A stretch of 64,000 nucleotides of DNA. Source: Rhodospirillales bacterium (GTDB lineage: Bacteria; Pseudomonadota; Alphaproteobacteria; Reyranellales; Reyranellaceae). The stretch is from NCBI GenBank assembly GCA_016185145.1, contig JACPOB010000104.1, positions 36,311 to 100,310 of the forward strand, read 5' to 3'. Position numbers and translations under genes: made by a program. This document shows, in pieces, positions 31,638 to 40,243 of this stretch. Positions within the stretch are counted from its first letter, which is position 1, and every line of letters begins with the position of its first letter. Below the pieces are notes generated by a model. That model was given only the letters and a program-made list of their open reading frames with translations. It searched no databases and was not told the origin of the DNA.

Positions 31638-32996
31638 ATGAACGCTGAGCGGCCGCGTCAATCGCGCATCATCCCGGTGCGGTACGCCCTGGCGCTGGCC
31701 GGCCTGTTCATGCTGGCTGCATGTGGCAGAAGTGAGACGGACATCGCAACCGAGCGCGCGGCACAGGCCGCCAACCCGGCGGGCCTGTCGCCCGGCAAGG
31801 GCGGGCTCGCCGCCGACATCAAGGCAAGCAGCGGCGCTTTTTCCGCCGTTTCCGCCGACGAGAGCCGCGCCGCCGAGGTCGGCCGCGACATCCTGCTGGC
31901 CGGCGGCAATGCAACCGACGCCGCGGTCGCCATGTACTTCGCCATGGCCGTCACCTTGCCCTCGGCTGCGAGCCTCGGCGCCTCGGGCGCCTGCATTGTC
32001 CACAACGACAAGACCAAGGCCGCCGAAGCCTTCGTCTTCCCGCCGATCGCCGCGTCGGGCAGCGTCGCCGGCCAGCCATTCACCGTGCCGTCGGGTGTAC
32101 GCGCCATCACGCTGATGCATGTCCGTCATGGTCAGCTGCGCTGGGAGGCGACGGTGGCGCCGGCCGAGCGGCTGGCGCGTTTCGGCGTGCCGGTGTCGCG
32201 CGCGCTGGCGCGCGATCTGCAGGCCGCCGGCGCCGCACTCGGCGGCGACCGCGAGGCGCGGCGTATCTTCGGTGGCGCGATGGCCGAAGGCACGATGCTC
32301 ACTCAGCCGGAGCTCGCCGGCACGCTCGGAGCGATCCGCCAGCGCGGCGCCGCCGACTTCTTCCAGGGCCAGCTCGCGCGCACGATGTCCGAGCAGTTGG
32401 GTGGTGCCCTGTCTGTCGAGGCCCTGCGTGCCGCGGTGCCGCAGGCAAGCGCCCCGGTGTCGGAGAGCCACTATCGCAGCCGCGTCTATGTTGCGCCGCC
32501 GCCGGCCGCCGGCGCCGCGGCGCTGGCCGGCTGGAAAGGTCAGGCGCCGAGCGGGCCGACGCCCGGCGACTCGGGCGGCTTCGCGGGCCTCGCTGCCGTC
32601 GACGGCAAGGCGGGGGCCGCGGCCTGCGCGCTGTCGATGGGCCAGACCTTCGGCGCGCGTGCCGTCCTGCCCGGTGTCGGCGTGCTCCTCGGTGCAGCGA
32701 CGCCTGGGGCCGGCTCGGTCAGCCCGATGATCATCGCCAATCCCGGCAACGGCGAGTTCACGTTCGTCGGCGCCGGCGGTGGCGCGGCGACGGCGGCGCA
32801 GGCGACCGGCTATGTGGCCTACGCCACCATCGAGCGGGACCAGCCGCTTGCCAATGTGTTGACGTCACGTGCCGGGCAGGGCGGCTGGGTCAACGCCATC
32901 GTCTGTCCCTCGGGTCTGCGCGGCAGCGGCTCGAGCTGCCGCACCGCCATCGATCCGGCCGGCGGCGGGCTGGCCATCGTCGCCACCAGCCGTTAA
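31638..32996 (+). CDS. Gamma-glutamyltransferase-like lipoprotein, probably inactive
   Basis: 452 residues from ATG 31638 (an ATG at 31593 overlaps the neighbouring gene). Lipoprotein signal RYALALAGLFMLAACGR with a lipobox cysteine. The chain follows the GGT layout: SADESRAAEVGRDILLAGGNATDAAVAMYFAMAVTLPSAASLG matches the N-terminal GGT motif, and FGARAVLPGVGVLLGA matches the late loop. The catalytic block, normally T-T-H-x-S-V-V-D, reads instead around GFAGLAAVD with no clear nucleophile Thr. Likely a degenerate GGT anchored to the outer membrane. Leads a five-gene run; the next ATG is four bases on. Confidence 0.78.
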   Translation: MNAERPRQSRIIPVRYALALAGLFMLAACGRSETDIATERAAQAANPAGLSPGKGGLAADIKASSGAFSAVSADESRAAEVGRDILLAGGNATDAAVAMYFAMAVTLPSAASLGASGACIVHNDKTKAAEAFVFPPIAASGSVAGQPFTVPSGVRAITLMHVRHGQLRWEATVAPAERLARFGVPVSRALARDLQAAGAALGGDREARRIFGGAMAEGTMLTQPELAGTLGAIRQRGAADFFQGQLARTMSEQLGGALSVEALRAAVPQASAPVSESHYRSRVYVAPPPAAGAAALAGWKGQAPSGPTPGDSGGFAGLAAVDGKAGAAACALSMGQTFGARAVLPGVGVLLGAATPGAGSVSPMIIANPGNGEFTFVGAGGGAATAAQATGYVAYATIERDQPLANVLTSRAGQGGWVNAIVCPSGLRGSGSSCRTAIDPAGGGLAIVATSR

Positions 32997-33000
32997 CGCG

Positions 33001-34152
33001 ATGTCGGGCAAGCTCTCACGTCGTGGCGGCGCGGTCGATCCGTTCATCGTCATGGACGTCATGGCCGCCGCCGCGGAGAAGGAGGCGGCGGGCGATACCG
33101 TCATCCATCTGGAAGTCGGTCAGCCCAGCACGCCGGCGCCGAAGGGCGCGCTCGCCGCCGCGCACGCCGCGCTCGACAGCGACCGTATCGGCTATGTCGC
33201 GGCACTGGGCATCCCGGCACTGCGCGAGCGCATCGCGCGGCACTATCGCGAGGCCTATGGGACGGAGGTGTCGCCCGAGCGCGTGATCGTGACGACCGGA
33301 TCGTCCGGCGGCTTTCCGCTCGCCTTCCTGGCAAGCTTCGATGCCGGCGATCGCATCGCGCTCGCCGCGCCGGGTTATCCCGCCTATCGCAACATCCTGA
33401 CGGCGCTCAATCTCGAAGCCGTCGACCTGCCGACCTCGGCCGCCGATCTCTTCCAGCCCACCGTCGAGGCGCTGAAGAAGGCGGGACGCATCGACGGCCT
33501 GATCGTGGCGAGCCCGTCCAATCCCACCGGCACCATGGTGGGGCATGCCGAGATGAAGGCGTTGGCCGGCTGGTGCGCCGACAACGGCGTACGGCTGATC
33601 TCCGACGAGATCTATCACGGCATCGTCTACGAGGGCGACACGGTGTCGGCGGTCGAGGTGTCGGACCAGGCCATCGTCGTCAACAGCTTCTCGAAATACT
33701 TCTCGATGACCGGCTGGCGCGTCGGCTGGCTGGTGGTGCCGCAGGAGCTGGTGCGGCCGATCGAGCGGCTGACGCAGAATTTCTTCATCTCGGTGCCGAC
33801 GCTCAGCCAGCATGCCGCGCTCGCCGCCTTCGACTGCCGCGACGAGCTCGACGGCCATGTGCGCCGCTACCGCCGCAACCGCGACCTGCTGCTGGCCGGG
33901 CTGCCCGAGGCGGGCTTCGACCGCTTCGCCCCGGCAGAAGGTGCGTTCTATCTCTATTGCGACGTCGCCCATCTCACCAACGACAGCCGCGACTTCTGCA
34001 AGCGCATGCTCGCCGAGGCGGGGGTGGCGACGACGCCTGGCGTCGACTTCGACCGCGCCCGCGGCGCCGGCACGCTGCGCATCTCCTTCGCCGGTTCCAC
34101 CGCCGAGATGGACGAGGCGGTGCGCCGGCTCAAGGCCTGGAGGCGGGCATGA
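33001..34152 (+). CDS. PLP-dependent aminotransferase, class I/II
   Basis: 383 residues, fold type I. PLP lysine K232 in VNSFSKYFSMTGWRVGW; substrate/cofactor motifs HLEVGQPSTPAPKGAL, GYVAALGIPALRERIA, VASPSNPTGTMV, LISDEIYHGIVY, GTLRISFAG. The family includes aspartate/aromatic aminotransferases; specificity cannot be read. Start ATG 33001, four bases after the GGT-like gene; its stop overlaps the next ATG. Confidence 0.93.
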   Translation: MSGKLSRRGGAVDPFIVMDVMAAAAEKEAAGDTVIHLEVGQPSTPAPKGALAAAHAALDSDRIGYVAALGIPALRERIARHYREAYGTEVSPERVIVTTGSSGGFPLAFLASFDAGDRIALAAPGYPAYRNILTALNLEAVDLPTSAADLFQPTVEALKKAGRIDGLIVASPSNPTGTMVGHAEMKALAGWCADNGVRLISDEIYHGIVYEGDTVSAVEVSDQAIVVNSFSKYFSMTGWRVGWLVVPQELVRPIERLTQNFFISVPTLSQHAALAAFDCRDELDGHVRRYRRNRDLLLAGLPEAGFDRFAPAEGAFYLYCDVAHLTNDSRDFCKRMLAEAGVATTPGVDFDRARGAGTLRISFAGSTAEMDEAVRRLKAWRRA

Positions 34153-35048
34153 GGCTGTTCGCGGCCGTGCTGGCCGCGATCTCGCTGTGGCCGGCGATGG
34201 CCGGGGCCGGTGGCACGATCGAAGCCGCTCAGCAGGCGATGACGGCGGCTTACGGCGCGCTTGCCGGCAAGCTCGGCGGCGCGGCCAAGGCGCATTTTGA
34301 AGGCGATCAGGCGCGTTGGCTCGCCGACCTTCGCGCCTGTGACATCCAGCCGGCGCGCAAGGCGGAGTGCCTGGAATTCCGTTACCGCCAGCGCGCCGGT
34401 CTGATCGCGGTTCTGGCCAAGGAGCCTTATCCGTTCATTTCGCAGCAGGCGATCGTGCAGTCCGGCGAGGGGCCGCGAGGCCGCTATGCCGTCGATAGTG
34501 CCTATCCGCGCTTCGACAGCCCATCGCCGGATTTTGCCGAGACCAATCGCGTTTTCGCCGGGCTGGCCCAGACCTCGCTCCTCGATGCCATCGACACGGG
34601 CCTCAATTGCGAGGTCACACAAACCTTTTCGCTCTACCGGTTGGCGCCCTTCGTCGCCTCGGTGACCTTCTGGCGCGAATGGGTGGGGGGAACGATCAAC
34701 ATCGATCTCGCCGGCTATCTCGTCGACCTCTCCACTGGCAAGGTGCTCGAACCACAGGACGTCTTCTTGCCGGGCGACGGATGGCGCCATCGCCTGGCCG
34801 AGCTCGTCCGCCGGGAGCTCGCCAAGGACCCTCCCGTTGCCGATCGCAGGGGCGAGGCCAGCGACATCGGCTCGATCATGCGCGACGTCGACGCGCGGGA
34901 TTATCTGTTCGAGGACGACAGGCTCGTGCTGTCGCTGAGCAAGGTGGCGACCGAGCGTGGTATGAAGGGCTACGAGGTCGAAATACCTTACGCGGCTCTG
35001 AAAGGTGTCCTGCGTGCCGATGGTCCGCTCGGGAGTTTGTTGAGATGA
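34149..35048 (+). CDS. Secreted LprI/DUF3298-type protein, paralogue 1
   Basis: 299 residues. ATGA overlap with the aminotransferase stop. Signal peptide MRLFAAVLAAISLWPAMAGA. The N-terminal part is an LprI-like helical module (MTAAYGALAGKLGGAAKAHFEGDQARWLADLRACDIQPARKAECLEFRY). This copy lacks the first Cys pair seen in the two following paralogues. The C-terminal beta-rich part (GGTINIDLAGYLVDLSTGKVLEPQDVFLPG, IPYAALKGVLRADGP) matches DUF3298/RsiV-like domains that bind lysozyme in other bacteria. Periplasmic. Confidence 0.8.
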   Translation: MRLFAAVLAAISLWPAMAGAGGTIEAAQQAMTAAYGALAGKLGGAAKAHFEGDQARWLADLRACDIQPARKAECLEFRYRQRAGLIAVLAKEPYPFISQQAIVQSGEGPRGRYAVDSAYPRFDSPSPDFAETNRVFAGLAQTSLLDAIDTGLNCEVTQTFSLYRLAPFVASVTFWREWVGGTINIDLAGYLVDLSTGKVLEPQDVFLPGDGWRHRLAELVRRELAKDPPVADRRGEASDIGSIMRDVDARDYLFEDDRLVLSLSKVATERGMKGYEVEIPYAALKGVLRADGPLGSLLR

Positions 35049-36049
35049 TCAGTCAGGCGAAGTCGGTGGCAGCAATGATCCTGGCGCTGGGCGTCGGCAG
35101 CGCATCGGTCTGGGCGCAGGAAAAGCCAAGCTTCGACTGCGCCAAGGCCGAGAGCGTCGTCGACCGCGCGATCTGCGGGAGTGCCGAGCTCGCCAAGGCC
35201 GACCGCGAGTTGGCGGCGGCCTATGCGGCACTGCTCGACAAGCTGAGCGGTGCCGCGAAGGATGAGCTGGTCAAGGACCAGGTGCGCTGGATCGCCAATC
35301 GCAATCGCGCCTGCCGCGCCGATCCCGACAGCATCGAGGACTGCCTGAAGAAGCGCTACGCGGGGCGCATCACGAACCTGCGGGCTTACGGCCAGGGCAC
35401 CTATCCCGCGATCAGCGAGCAGACGCTGGCCAGGCAGGGCAAGCTCGGCAAGATCACCTGGTCCTACGACATCACCTATCCGCGCTTCGAGGTCGCCAAC
35501 GTCGATTTCACCGCCACCAACGCACGGTTTGCCGACGCCGCGAAAAAACTCACCGACGAATGGGTTCCCAAGGCCGGCGACGGGCCCGATCGCGAGCAGC
35601 AGTGGTTCTATGAGCAAAGCTTCACCGTTGACCGGCCGCCCGGCGGGCATGCCGCATCCATCTCCGTGTCGTTCGACAGCTATCGCGGCGGCGCGCACGG
35701 CTACGGCGCCACCCGCTGCACCCTGGTCGACCTGCGTACCGGCAAAGTGGCCGGACCGCCAGGCGCGTTCACGGCGGGCGAGCAGTGGCTTCGCGTCATG
35801 ACCCAACTCGTCGGCGCCGACCTCAAGAAACAGTTCGTCGACAGGCCCGGCTTCGACGACGCGCTGGAGCCCGTCAAGCTCGCCAAGATGCTCAGCGAAG
35901 CGAACCGCTATTGCTGGACCGACAAACATCTGGAGATCATTTTCAACTCCTATGATGTCGGCCCCTATGCGGCCGGCCCCTACCAGGTGGACATCGCCTA
36001 CGACAGGCTGAAGCCGATCCTGCGCCCCGATGGACCGATCGCCCCCTGA
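35045..36049 (+). CDS. Secreted LprI/DUF3298-type protein, paralogue 2
   Basis: 334 residues, coupled to the previous stop by ATGA. Signal peptide with cleavage after SVWAQ. LprI module with the full cysteine set (FDCAKAESVVDRAICGS, RACRADPDSIEDCLKKRYAGRI), then a DUF3298-like domain (VSFDSYRGGAHGYGATRCTLVDLRTGKVAGPPGAF, YQVDIAYDRLKPILRPDGP). LprI of mycobacteria inhibits host lysozyme; the role here is inferred only by family. Confidence 0.82.
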   Translation: MISQAKSVAAMILALGVGSASVWAQEKPSFDCAKAESVVDRAICGSAELAKADRELAAAYAALLDKLSGAAKDELVKDQVRWIANRNRACRADPDSIEDCLKKRYAGRITNLRAYGQGTYPAISEQTLARQGKLGKITWSYDITYPRFEVANVDFTATNARFADAAKKLTDEWVPKAGDGPDREQQWFYEQSFTVDRPPGGHAASISVSFDSYRGGAHGYGATRCTLVDLRTGKVAGPPGAFTAGEQWLRVMTQLVGADLKKQFVDRPGFDDALEPVKLAKMLSEANRYCWTDKHLEIIFNSYDVGPYAAGPYQVDIAYDRLKPILRPDGPIAP

Positions 36050-36989
36050 CCGCTGCGCCCTTGCCGGCGCAATTTTCCTCGCGCTGGCCGGCGCGGCGTC
36101 GGCGCAAAGCGTGTCGCGTGTCGATTGCTCGAAGGCCGTGACGGAGATCGAGCGCGCGATCTGCGGCAAGCCCGAGCTTGCCGTCGCCGACCGCAAGATG
36201 GCGGCGGGCTATGCCGCATTGGCGGGCAGGCTCACCGGCGCCGCCAGGGACCATCTGCTCGCCGACCAGATCCGCTGGCTCGCCAACCGGGCCGCGGCCT
36301 GCGCCGTCGAGCCGGCGGAGATGGAGGAGTGCCTGGAGACGCGGGACCGCGACCGCACCCTGCAGCTCGAATGGTTGGGCGAGGGTGCCTATCCCTTCAT
36401 CAGCGAACAGGCGATCGTGAAGGCCGGCAAGGTGCGCGGCATTCCCTACATCATCGACGCGAGCTATCCGCAGTTTGATGGCAACGCGGTCGACTTCACC
36501 GCGGCGAACCGACAGCTTGCGTCGGCGACCAGCGAAGCGGCCGAGCGGGTCATCCCCGGCCCGGACGCCGACAATGACAACGGCAACTACAACGGTGCCG
36601 CCTGGCGCTACGAGCAGGCCTTCACGCTCTGCAAACCGGGTCCCAATGCCGTCTCTGTCAAGTTCAGCTACAACGCCTACGAAGGCGGCGCGCTCGGCAT
36701 CGTCGGCGTGAGCGGGACGCTGGTCGACCTGCGCACGGGCAAGTCGGTCGGACCGGAAGGCGTGTTCCTGCCGAACTCGAACTGGCTCCGCGAGCTTACG
36801 CGCATCGTCAGCGCCGACATCAACACGCCCAACCTCGGCGACATCCTGAAGCAGCCCAATCGCTACGTGTTCCTCGAGGATCGCCTGGAGCTTTCGTTCA
36901 ATCAGTACGAGGGTGGCCCCTACACCGTCGAAATCGCCTACGACCGACTGCGGCCGTTGCTGCGCGCCGACGGGCCAGTGCCGCGATGA
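36030..36989 (+). CDS. Secreted LprI/DUF3298-type protein, paralogue 3
   Basis: 319 residues, start overlapping the previous gene by 20 bases. Signal peptide ALAGAIFLALAGAASAQ. Same layout: VDCSKAVTEIERAICGKPEL and CAVEPAEMEECLETRDRDR, then VKFSYNAYEGGALGIVGVSGTLVDLRTGKSVGPEGVF and YTVEIAYDRLRPLLRADGP. Clearly a tandem duplicate of the preceding gene. The three copies are the end of the operon; a family B palindrome follows. Confidence 0.82.
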   Translation: MDRSPPDRCALAGAIFLALAGAASAQSVSRVDCSKAVTEIERAICGKPELAVADRKMAAGYAALAGRLTGAARDHLLADQIRWLANRAAACAVEPAEMEECLETRDRDRTLQLEWLGEGAYPFISEQAIVKAGKVRGIPYIIDASYPQFDGNAVDFTAANRQLASATSEAAERVIPGPDADNDNGNYNGAAWRYEQAFTLCKPGPNAVSVKFSYNAYEGGALGIVGVSGTLVDLRTGKSVGPEGVFLPNSNWLRELTRIVSADINTPNLGDILKQPNRYVFLEDRLELSFNQYEGGPYTVEIAYDRLRPLLRADGPVPR

Positions 36990-37024
36990 CGCTGGGCGCG
37001 CGCCACTCCCGTGGCGCGTCATGG

Positions 37025-37094
37025 TCTTCCGGACCGCGCGCTTCCAGCGCGCTCATGGTTCATGAGCGCGCAAGGATGCGCGCGGTCCGGAAGA
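37025..37094. repeat. Family B palindromic repeat, copy 3
   Basis: Left stem GCGCGC-TTCCA-GCGCGC, right stem GCGCGC-AAGGAT-GCGCGC, outer TCTTCCGGACC and complement. Between convergent genes. Confidence 0.85.
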
Positions 37095-37135
37095 ACATGA
37101 GAAGACGCGCCACTGGAGTGACACGCCCCCCAGCG

Positions 37136-37615
37136 CTAATGCAGCTTGCGTCTATCGCGCGGCGCGGCGGCTGATGCCGTAGCCGCCGTCGTCTGTCCGG
37201 TCTCGATGGGCGGCACCGGCCCCGAATGGTGGCCGATCATCCGCCAGCCGTCGCTCTGGCGGGCGAAGGTGTTGGTCGCCATGAGCTGGCCTTCGGGCAG
37301 GATCTCGCGGCAGACGACGATGGCGAGGGCCGGTCGGCCGATCACCCATTCGCCGACGCAGCGCACCTTGGGCGATTCGGGATGGCGCAGGATGCCGCGC
37401 CAGCTCGCCATGATCTCGGCGCGGCCGTGCAAGGGCGCCTGGCCGGGATGCAGGCAGATCATGGCGCCGCTGGCAGCCCAGATCTGGTCCATGCCCGCGA
37501 CGTCGCGTTCGGCGAAGGCGCGGTAGAAGGCGCGGTTGGCGGCCAGGACGGCCTCGCGCTCCGCGTCGTCGAATTCCGCCAGGAGTGGCGGCAGGCGCGG
37601 TGACCGTCGCGGCAT
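37136..37615 (-). CDS. SnoaL/NTF2-like domain protein
   Basis: 159 residues, cytoplasmic. DAEREAVLAANRAFYRAFAERDVAGMDQIWA is the helix-rich start of NTF2-like/DUF4440 proteins, followed by LHGRAEIMASWRGIL and ATNTFARQSDGWRMIGHHSGPV. The family includes ketosteroid-isomerase-like enzymes and small-ligand binders, with no function implied here. Divergent from the acyl-CoA dehydrogenase gene at 37686. Confidence 0.85.
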   Translation of the reverse strand: MPRRSPRLPPLLAEFDDAEREAVLAANRAFYRAFAERDVAGMDQIWAASGAMICLHPGQAPLHGRAEIMASWRGILRHPESPKVRCVGEWVIGRPALAIVVCREILPEGQLMATNTFARQSDGWRMIGHHSGPVPPIETGQTTAATASAAAPRDRRKLH

Positions 37616-37685
37616 TCGTCCCTCGAAACTCCCCGGTTGCCTGCCTTAGGATTAGCCGACAGAGAAGAAGCATCCAACCGCCGAG

Positions 37686-38849
37686 ATGACGATGTCCATT
37701 CCCAAGCTCGAATTCCCGCCATTCCATCTGCCTGCAGAGGCCGAGGCGTTGCGCGGCGAGGTCCGCAGCTTCCTCGAGGAAACGCTGCCGAAGGTAAAGT
37801 CGGAGGACCGCTTCGCGAGCTGGAACACCTTCTCGCCGGAGTTCAGCAAGGCCTTGGGCAAGAAGGGCTGGATCGGCATCACCTGGCCCAAGCAATACGG
37901 CGGCAGCGAGCGGAGCTTCCTCGACCGCTATGTCATCACCGAGGAGCTTCTGGGCAACAGCGCCCCCGCCGGCGCCCACTGGGTGGCCGACCGCCAGTCC
38001 GGCCCGCTTCTGCTGCGCTTCGGCAGCGAGGAGCAGCGCCAGGCGATCCTGCCGAGAATCACGGCGGGTGAATGTTACTTCTCGATCGGCATGAGCGAGC
38101 CCGATTCGGGCTCCGACCTCGCCTCGGTGCGCACGCGCGCAGAGCCGGTGCCGGGCGGCTTCCGCGTCAACGGCACCAAGGTCTGGACCTCGGGCGCCCA
38201 TCGCAACAACTACTGCATCGCCCTGGTCCGCACGTCGGGCCAGCACGGCGATCGTCACAAGGGGCTGAGCCAGCTCCTGGTCGATCTCAAGACACCAGGC
38301 GTCACCATCCGGCCGATCATCAACCTTGCCGGCCGCCATGACTGGAACGAGGTCACCTTCAGCGACGCCTTCATCCCCGAGAGCTGTCTCATCGGCAACG
38401 AAGGCGACGGCTGGCTGCAGGTGACGAGCGAGCTTGCCTTCGAGCGCTCCGGCCCCGAGCGCTTCATGCAGAACTTCTACATCCTGCGCGAGCTGGTGCG
38501 TGTGCTGGGGCGCCAGCCGGCCAAGCGCGCGTCGTCGATCCTGGGCCGGCTGATCGCCCGGCTGTGGACGCTGCGCCAGATGTCGGTCGCCGTCGCCGGG
38601 ATGATGCAGGGCGGCAAGTCGCCGGCGATCGAGGCGGCGCTGGTGAAGGACCTCGGCACGATCTACCAGCAGGATCTGCCCGAGATCGCCCGCGCCATCG
38701 CGGAATCGGACGCCACGACCGAAGCGGACCTCGCCGATTTCCTCGACGTCGCGCAGTACGCCACCATGATGGCGCCGAGCTACACCATCCAGGGCGGCAC
38801 CACCCAGGTCCTGCGCGGCATCGTCGCGCGCGGGCTCGGCCTCAGATAA
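37686..38849 (+). CDS. Acyl-CoA dehydrogenase (large-type)
   Basis: 387 residues, FAD enzyme oxidising acyl-CoA to enoyl-CoA. KKGWIGITWPKQYGGSERSFLDRYVITEELLG, YFSIGMSEPDSGSDLASVRTRA, GFRVNGTKVWTSGAH, EVTFSDAFIPESCLIGNEGDGWLQV, and the C-terminal APSYTIQGGTTQVLRGIVARGLGLR are family hallmarks. A second, more divergent dehydrogenase gene follows, a pairing known for pimeloyl-CoA and related dicarboxyl-CoA dehydrogenases (heterodimer of large and small subunits). The substrate here is unproven. Confidence 0.93.
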   Translation: MTMSIPKLEFPPFHLPAEAEALRGEVRSFLEETLPKVKSEDRFASWNTFSPEFSKALGKKGWIGITWPKQYGGSERSFLDRYVITEELLGNSAPAGAHWVADRQSGPLLLRFGSEEQRQAILPRITAGECYFSIGMSEPDSGSDLASVRTRAEPVPGGFRVNGTKVWTSGAHRNNYCIALVRTSGQHGDRHKGLSQLLVDLKTPGVTIRPIINLAGRHDWNEVTFSDAFIPESCLIGNEGDGWLQVTSELAFERSGPERFMQNFYILRELVRVLGRQPAKRASSILGRLIARLWTLRQMSVAVAGMMQGGKSPAIEAALVKDLGTIYQQDLPEIARAIAESDATTEADLADFLDVAQYATMMAPSYTIQGGTTQVLRGIVARGLGLR

Positions 38850-38852
38850 CCG

Positions 38853-39003
38853 CCTCCCCTTCGCGGAGCCCGCGAAGGGGAGGTGCCCGCGTCTTCGCGG
38901 GCGGAGGGGTCAGAGGCGCGAAAGGAATTCTTGGGGTTGCTTTACCCCTCCGTCGCCGAAGACGGCGACACCTCCCCTTCGCGGGATCCGCGAAGGGGAG
39001 GGG
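38853..39003. repeat. Family C composite hairpin repeat
   Basis: Four mini-hairpins in row: CCTTCGCGG-AGC-CCGCGAAGG, GCCCGCG-TCTT-CGCGGGC, TCGCCG-AAGA-CGGCGA, CTTCGCGG-GAT-CCGCGAAG, with CCTCCCC / GGGGAGG flanks at both ends. Occupies nearly the whole gap between the two acyl-CoA dehydrogenase genes. Confidence 0.85.
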
Positions 39004-39022
39004 TCAAGGAAGGAGACTCTTT

Positions 39023-40066
39023 ATGGATCGTGAAACCCGCGACATGCTGCTCGAGACTGCCGACCGCTTCTTCACGGAGCGTTCGGGCCGCGCCATCGTC
39101 AACGAGGTGGAGAAGGGCGTGTGGCCGGCCGATCTCTGGAAGGAGATCGAGGAGATGGGCCTGACGCTGATTGCCGTGCCCGAGGACAAGGGCGGGGCAG
39201 GCGGCACGCTGGCCGACATGCTGGCGCTGCTGCGCACCGCGGGCTCGCATGCCGTGCCGGTGCCGCTGGCGGAGACCGCGCTCGGCAACCTGTTGATCGC
39301 CGCGGCCGGCGGCGAGCCCGAGGCCGGGCCGGCGACACTGGCGCTGGGCAATCTGTCGCTGAGCGGCGGGCGGGTCAGCGGCACCGTCGAGCGCGTGCCG
39401 TTCGCCTCCGTGGCCGACCGGTTCGTCACGGTGATCGGCAATACCCTGGCTGTTGTCGCGGCGGCCAACGCCAAGATCGACGACAGACCGAGCCATGCCG
39501 GCGAGCCCTACGGCACGGTCACTTTCGAGAACGCTGCGACCGGGTTCAGCGCACCATCGGCGGTCAGCGCCGACCGCGCCTTCGAGCTGGCGGCCGTCAT
39601 GCGAGCCATGCAGATGGCGGGCGCAGCCGACAAGGTCCTGGCGACGGCAACCGAGTACTGCAAGCAGCGCGTGCAGTTCGGCCGCCCGATCTCGACCTTC
39701 CAGGCCATCCAGCACATGCTGGCCGAGCTCGCGAGCTATGTCGCGGCCACGATCGCATCGGCCGAAGCTGCGGCGCGCGATGCCGACGAGGGCGGCTTGG
39801 TCGATGGCGGGCGCTTTTCGATTGCCGCGGCCAAGAGCCAAGCCTCCGACTTCGCCCAACGCATCGCCGCCATCTCGCATCAGTCGATGGGTGCCATGGG
39901 CTTCACCCACGAGCATATCCTGCACCACTACACGCGCCGTCTCTGGGTGTGGCGCCGCGACTTCGGCAGCGAGACCTACTGGGGAGAGAAGATCGGCGCG
40001 GCTTATGCCAAGGCCGGACCGGAGGCGCTATGGGCCTCCCTCAGCGCCAGCAAGTACGCCGCCTGA
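39023..40066 (+). CDS. Acyl-CoA dehydrogenase (small, divergent type)
   Basis: 347 residues from ATG 39023 with AAGGAAGGAG upstream. DLWKEIEEMGLTLIAVPEDKGGAGGTLADMLALLRTAGSHAVPVPLAETALG, EYCKQRVQFGRPISTFQAIQHMLAELASYVAATIASAEAA, HQSMGAMGFTHEHILHHYTRRLWVWRRDFGSE. It resembles the small subunit of pimeloyl-CoA-type dehydrogenases, with a weaker N-terminal and middle domain. Probably works with the gene upstream. Confidence 0.92.
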   Translation: MDRETRDMLLETADRFFTERSGRAIVNEVEKGVWPADLWKEIEEMGLTLIAVPEDKGGAGGTLADMLALLRTAGSHAVPVPLAETALGNLLIAAAGGEPEAGPATLALGNLSLSGGRVSGTVERVPFASVADRFVTVIGNTLAVVAAANAKIDDRPSHAGEPYGTVTFENAATGFSAPSAVSADRAFELAAVMRAMQMAGAADKVLATATEYCKQRVQFGRPISTFQAIQHMLAELASYVAATIASAEAAARDADEGGLVDGGRFSIAAAKSQASDFAQRIAAISHQSMGAMGFTHEHILHHYTRRLWVWRRDFGSETYWGEKIGAAYAKAGPEALWASLSASKYAA

Positions 40067-40243
40067 AAGCGCAGTACGCGGCGCATCCTGAGATGTGGCT
40101 GCAAAGGTCACAGTCCGGATCACCCGGTGTGCAGCCATAGCGATTGCTCGTGCGCAGCGAGCGGCGCACGATGACGGCGTTGCAGTACCGATAGTCGGAG
40201 TATCTACGCGTAAACCTCATAACGAACATGGGAGGTTTAGCAG

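Noticed and set aside
33573..34148. In-frame upstream extension of the first LprI-type gene
   Set aside because: The extension is an out-of-frame reading of the aminotransferase gene; the signal peptide at ATG 34149 marks the true start.
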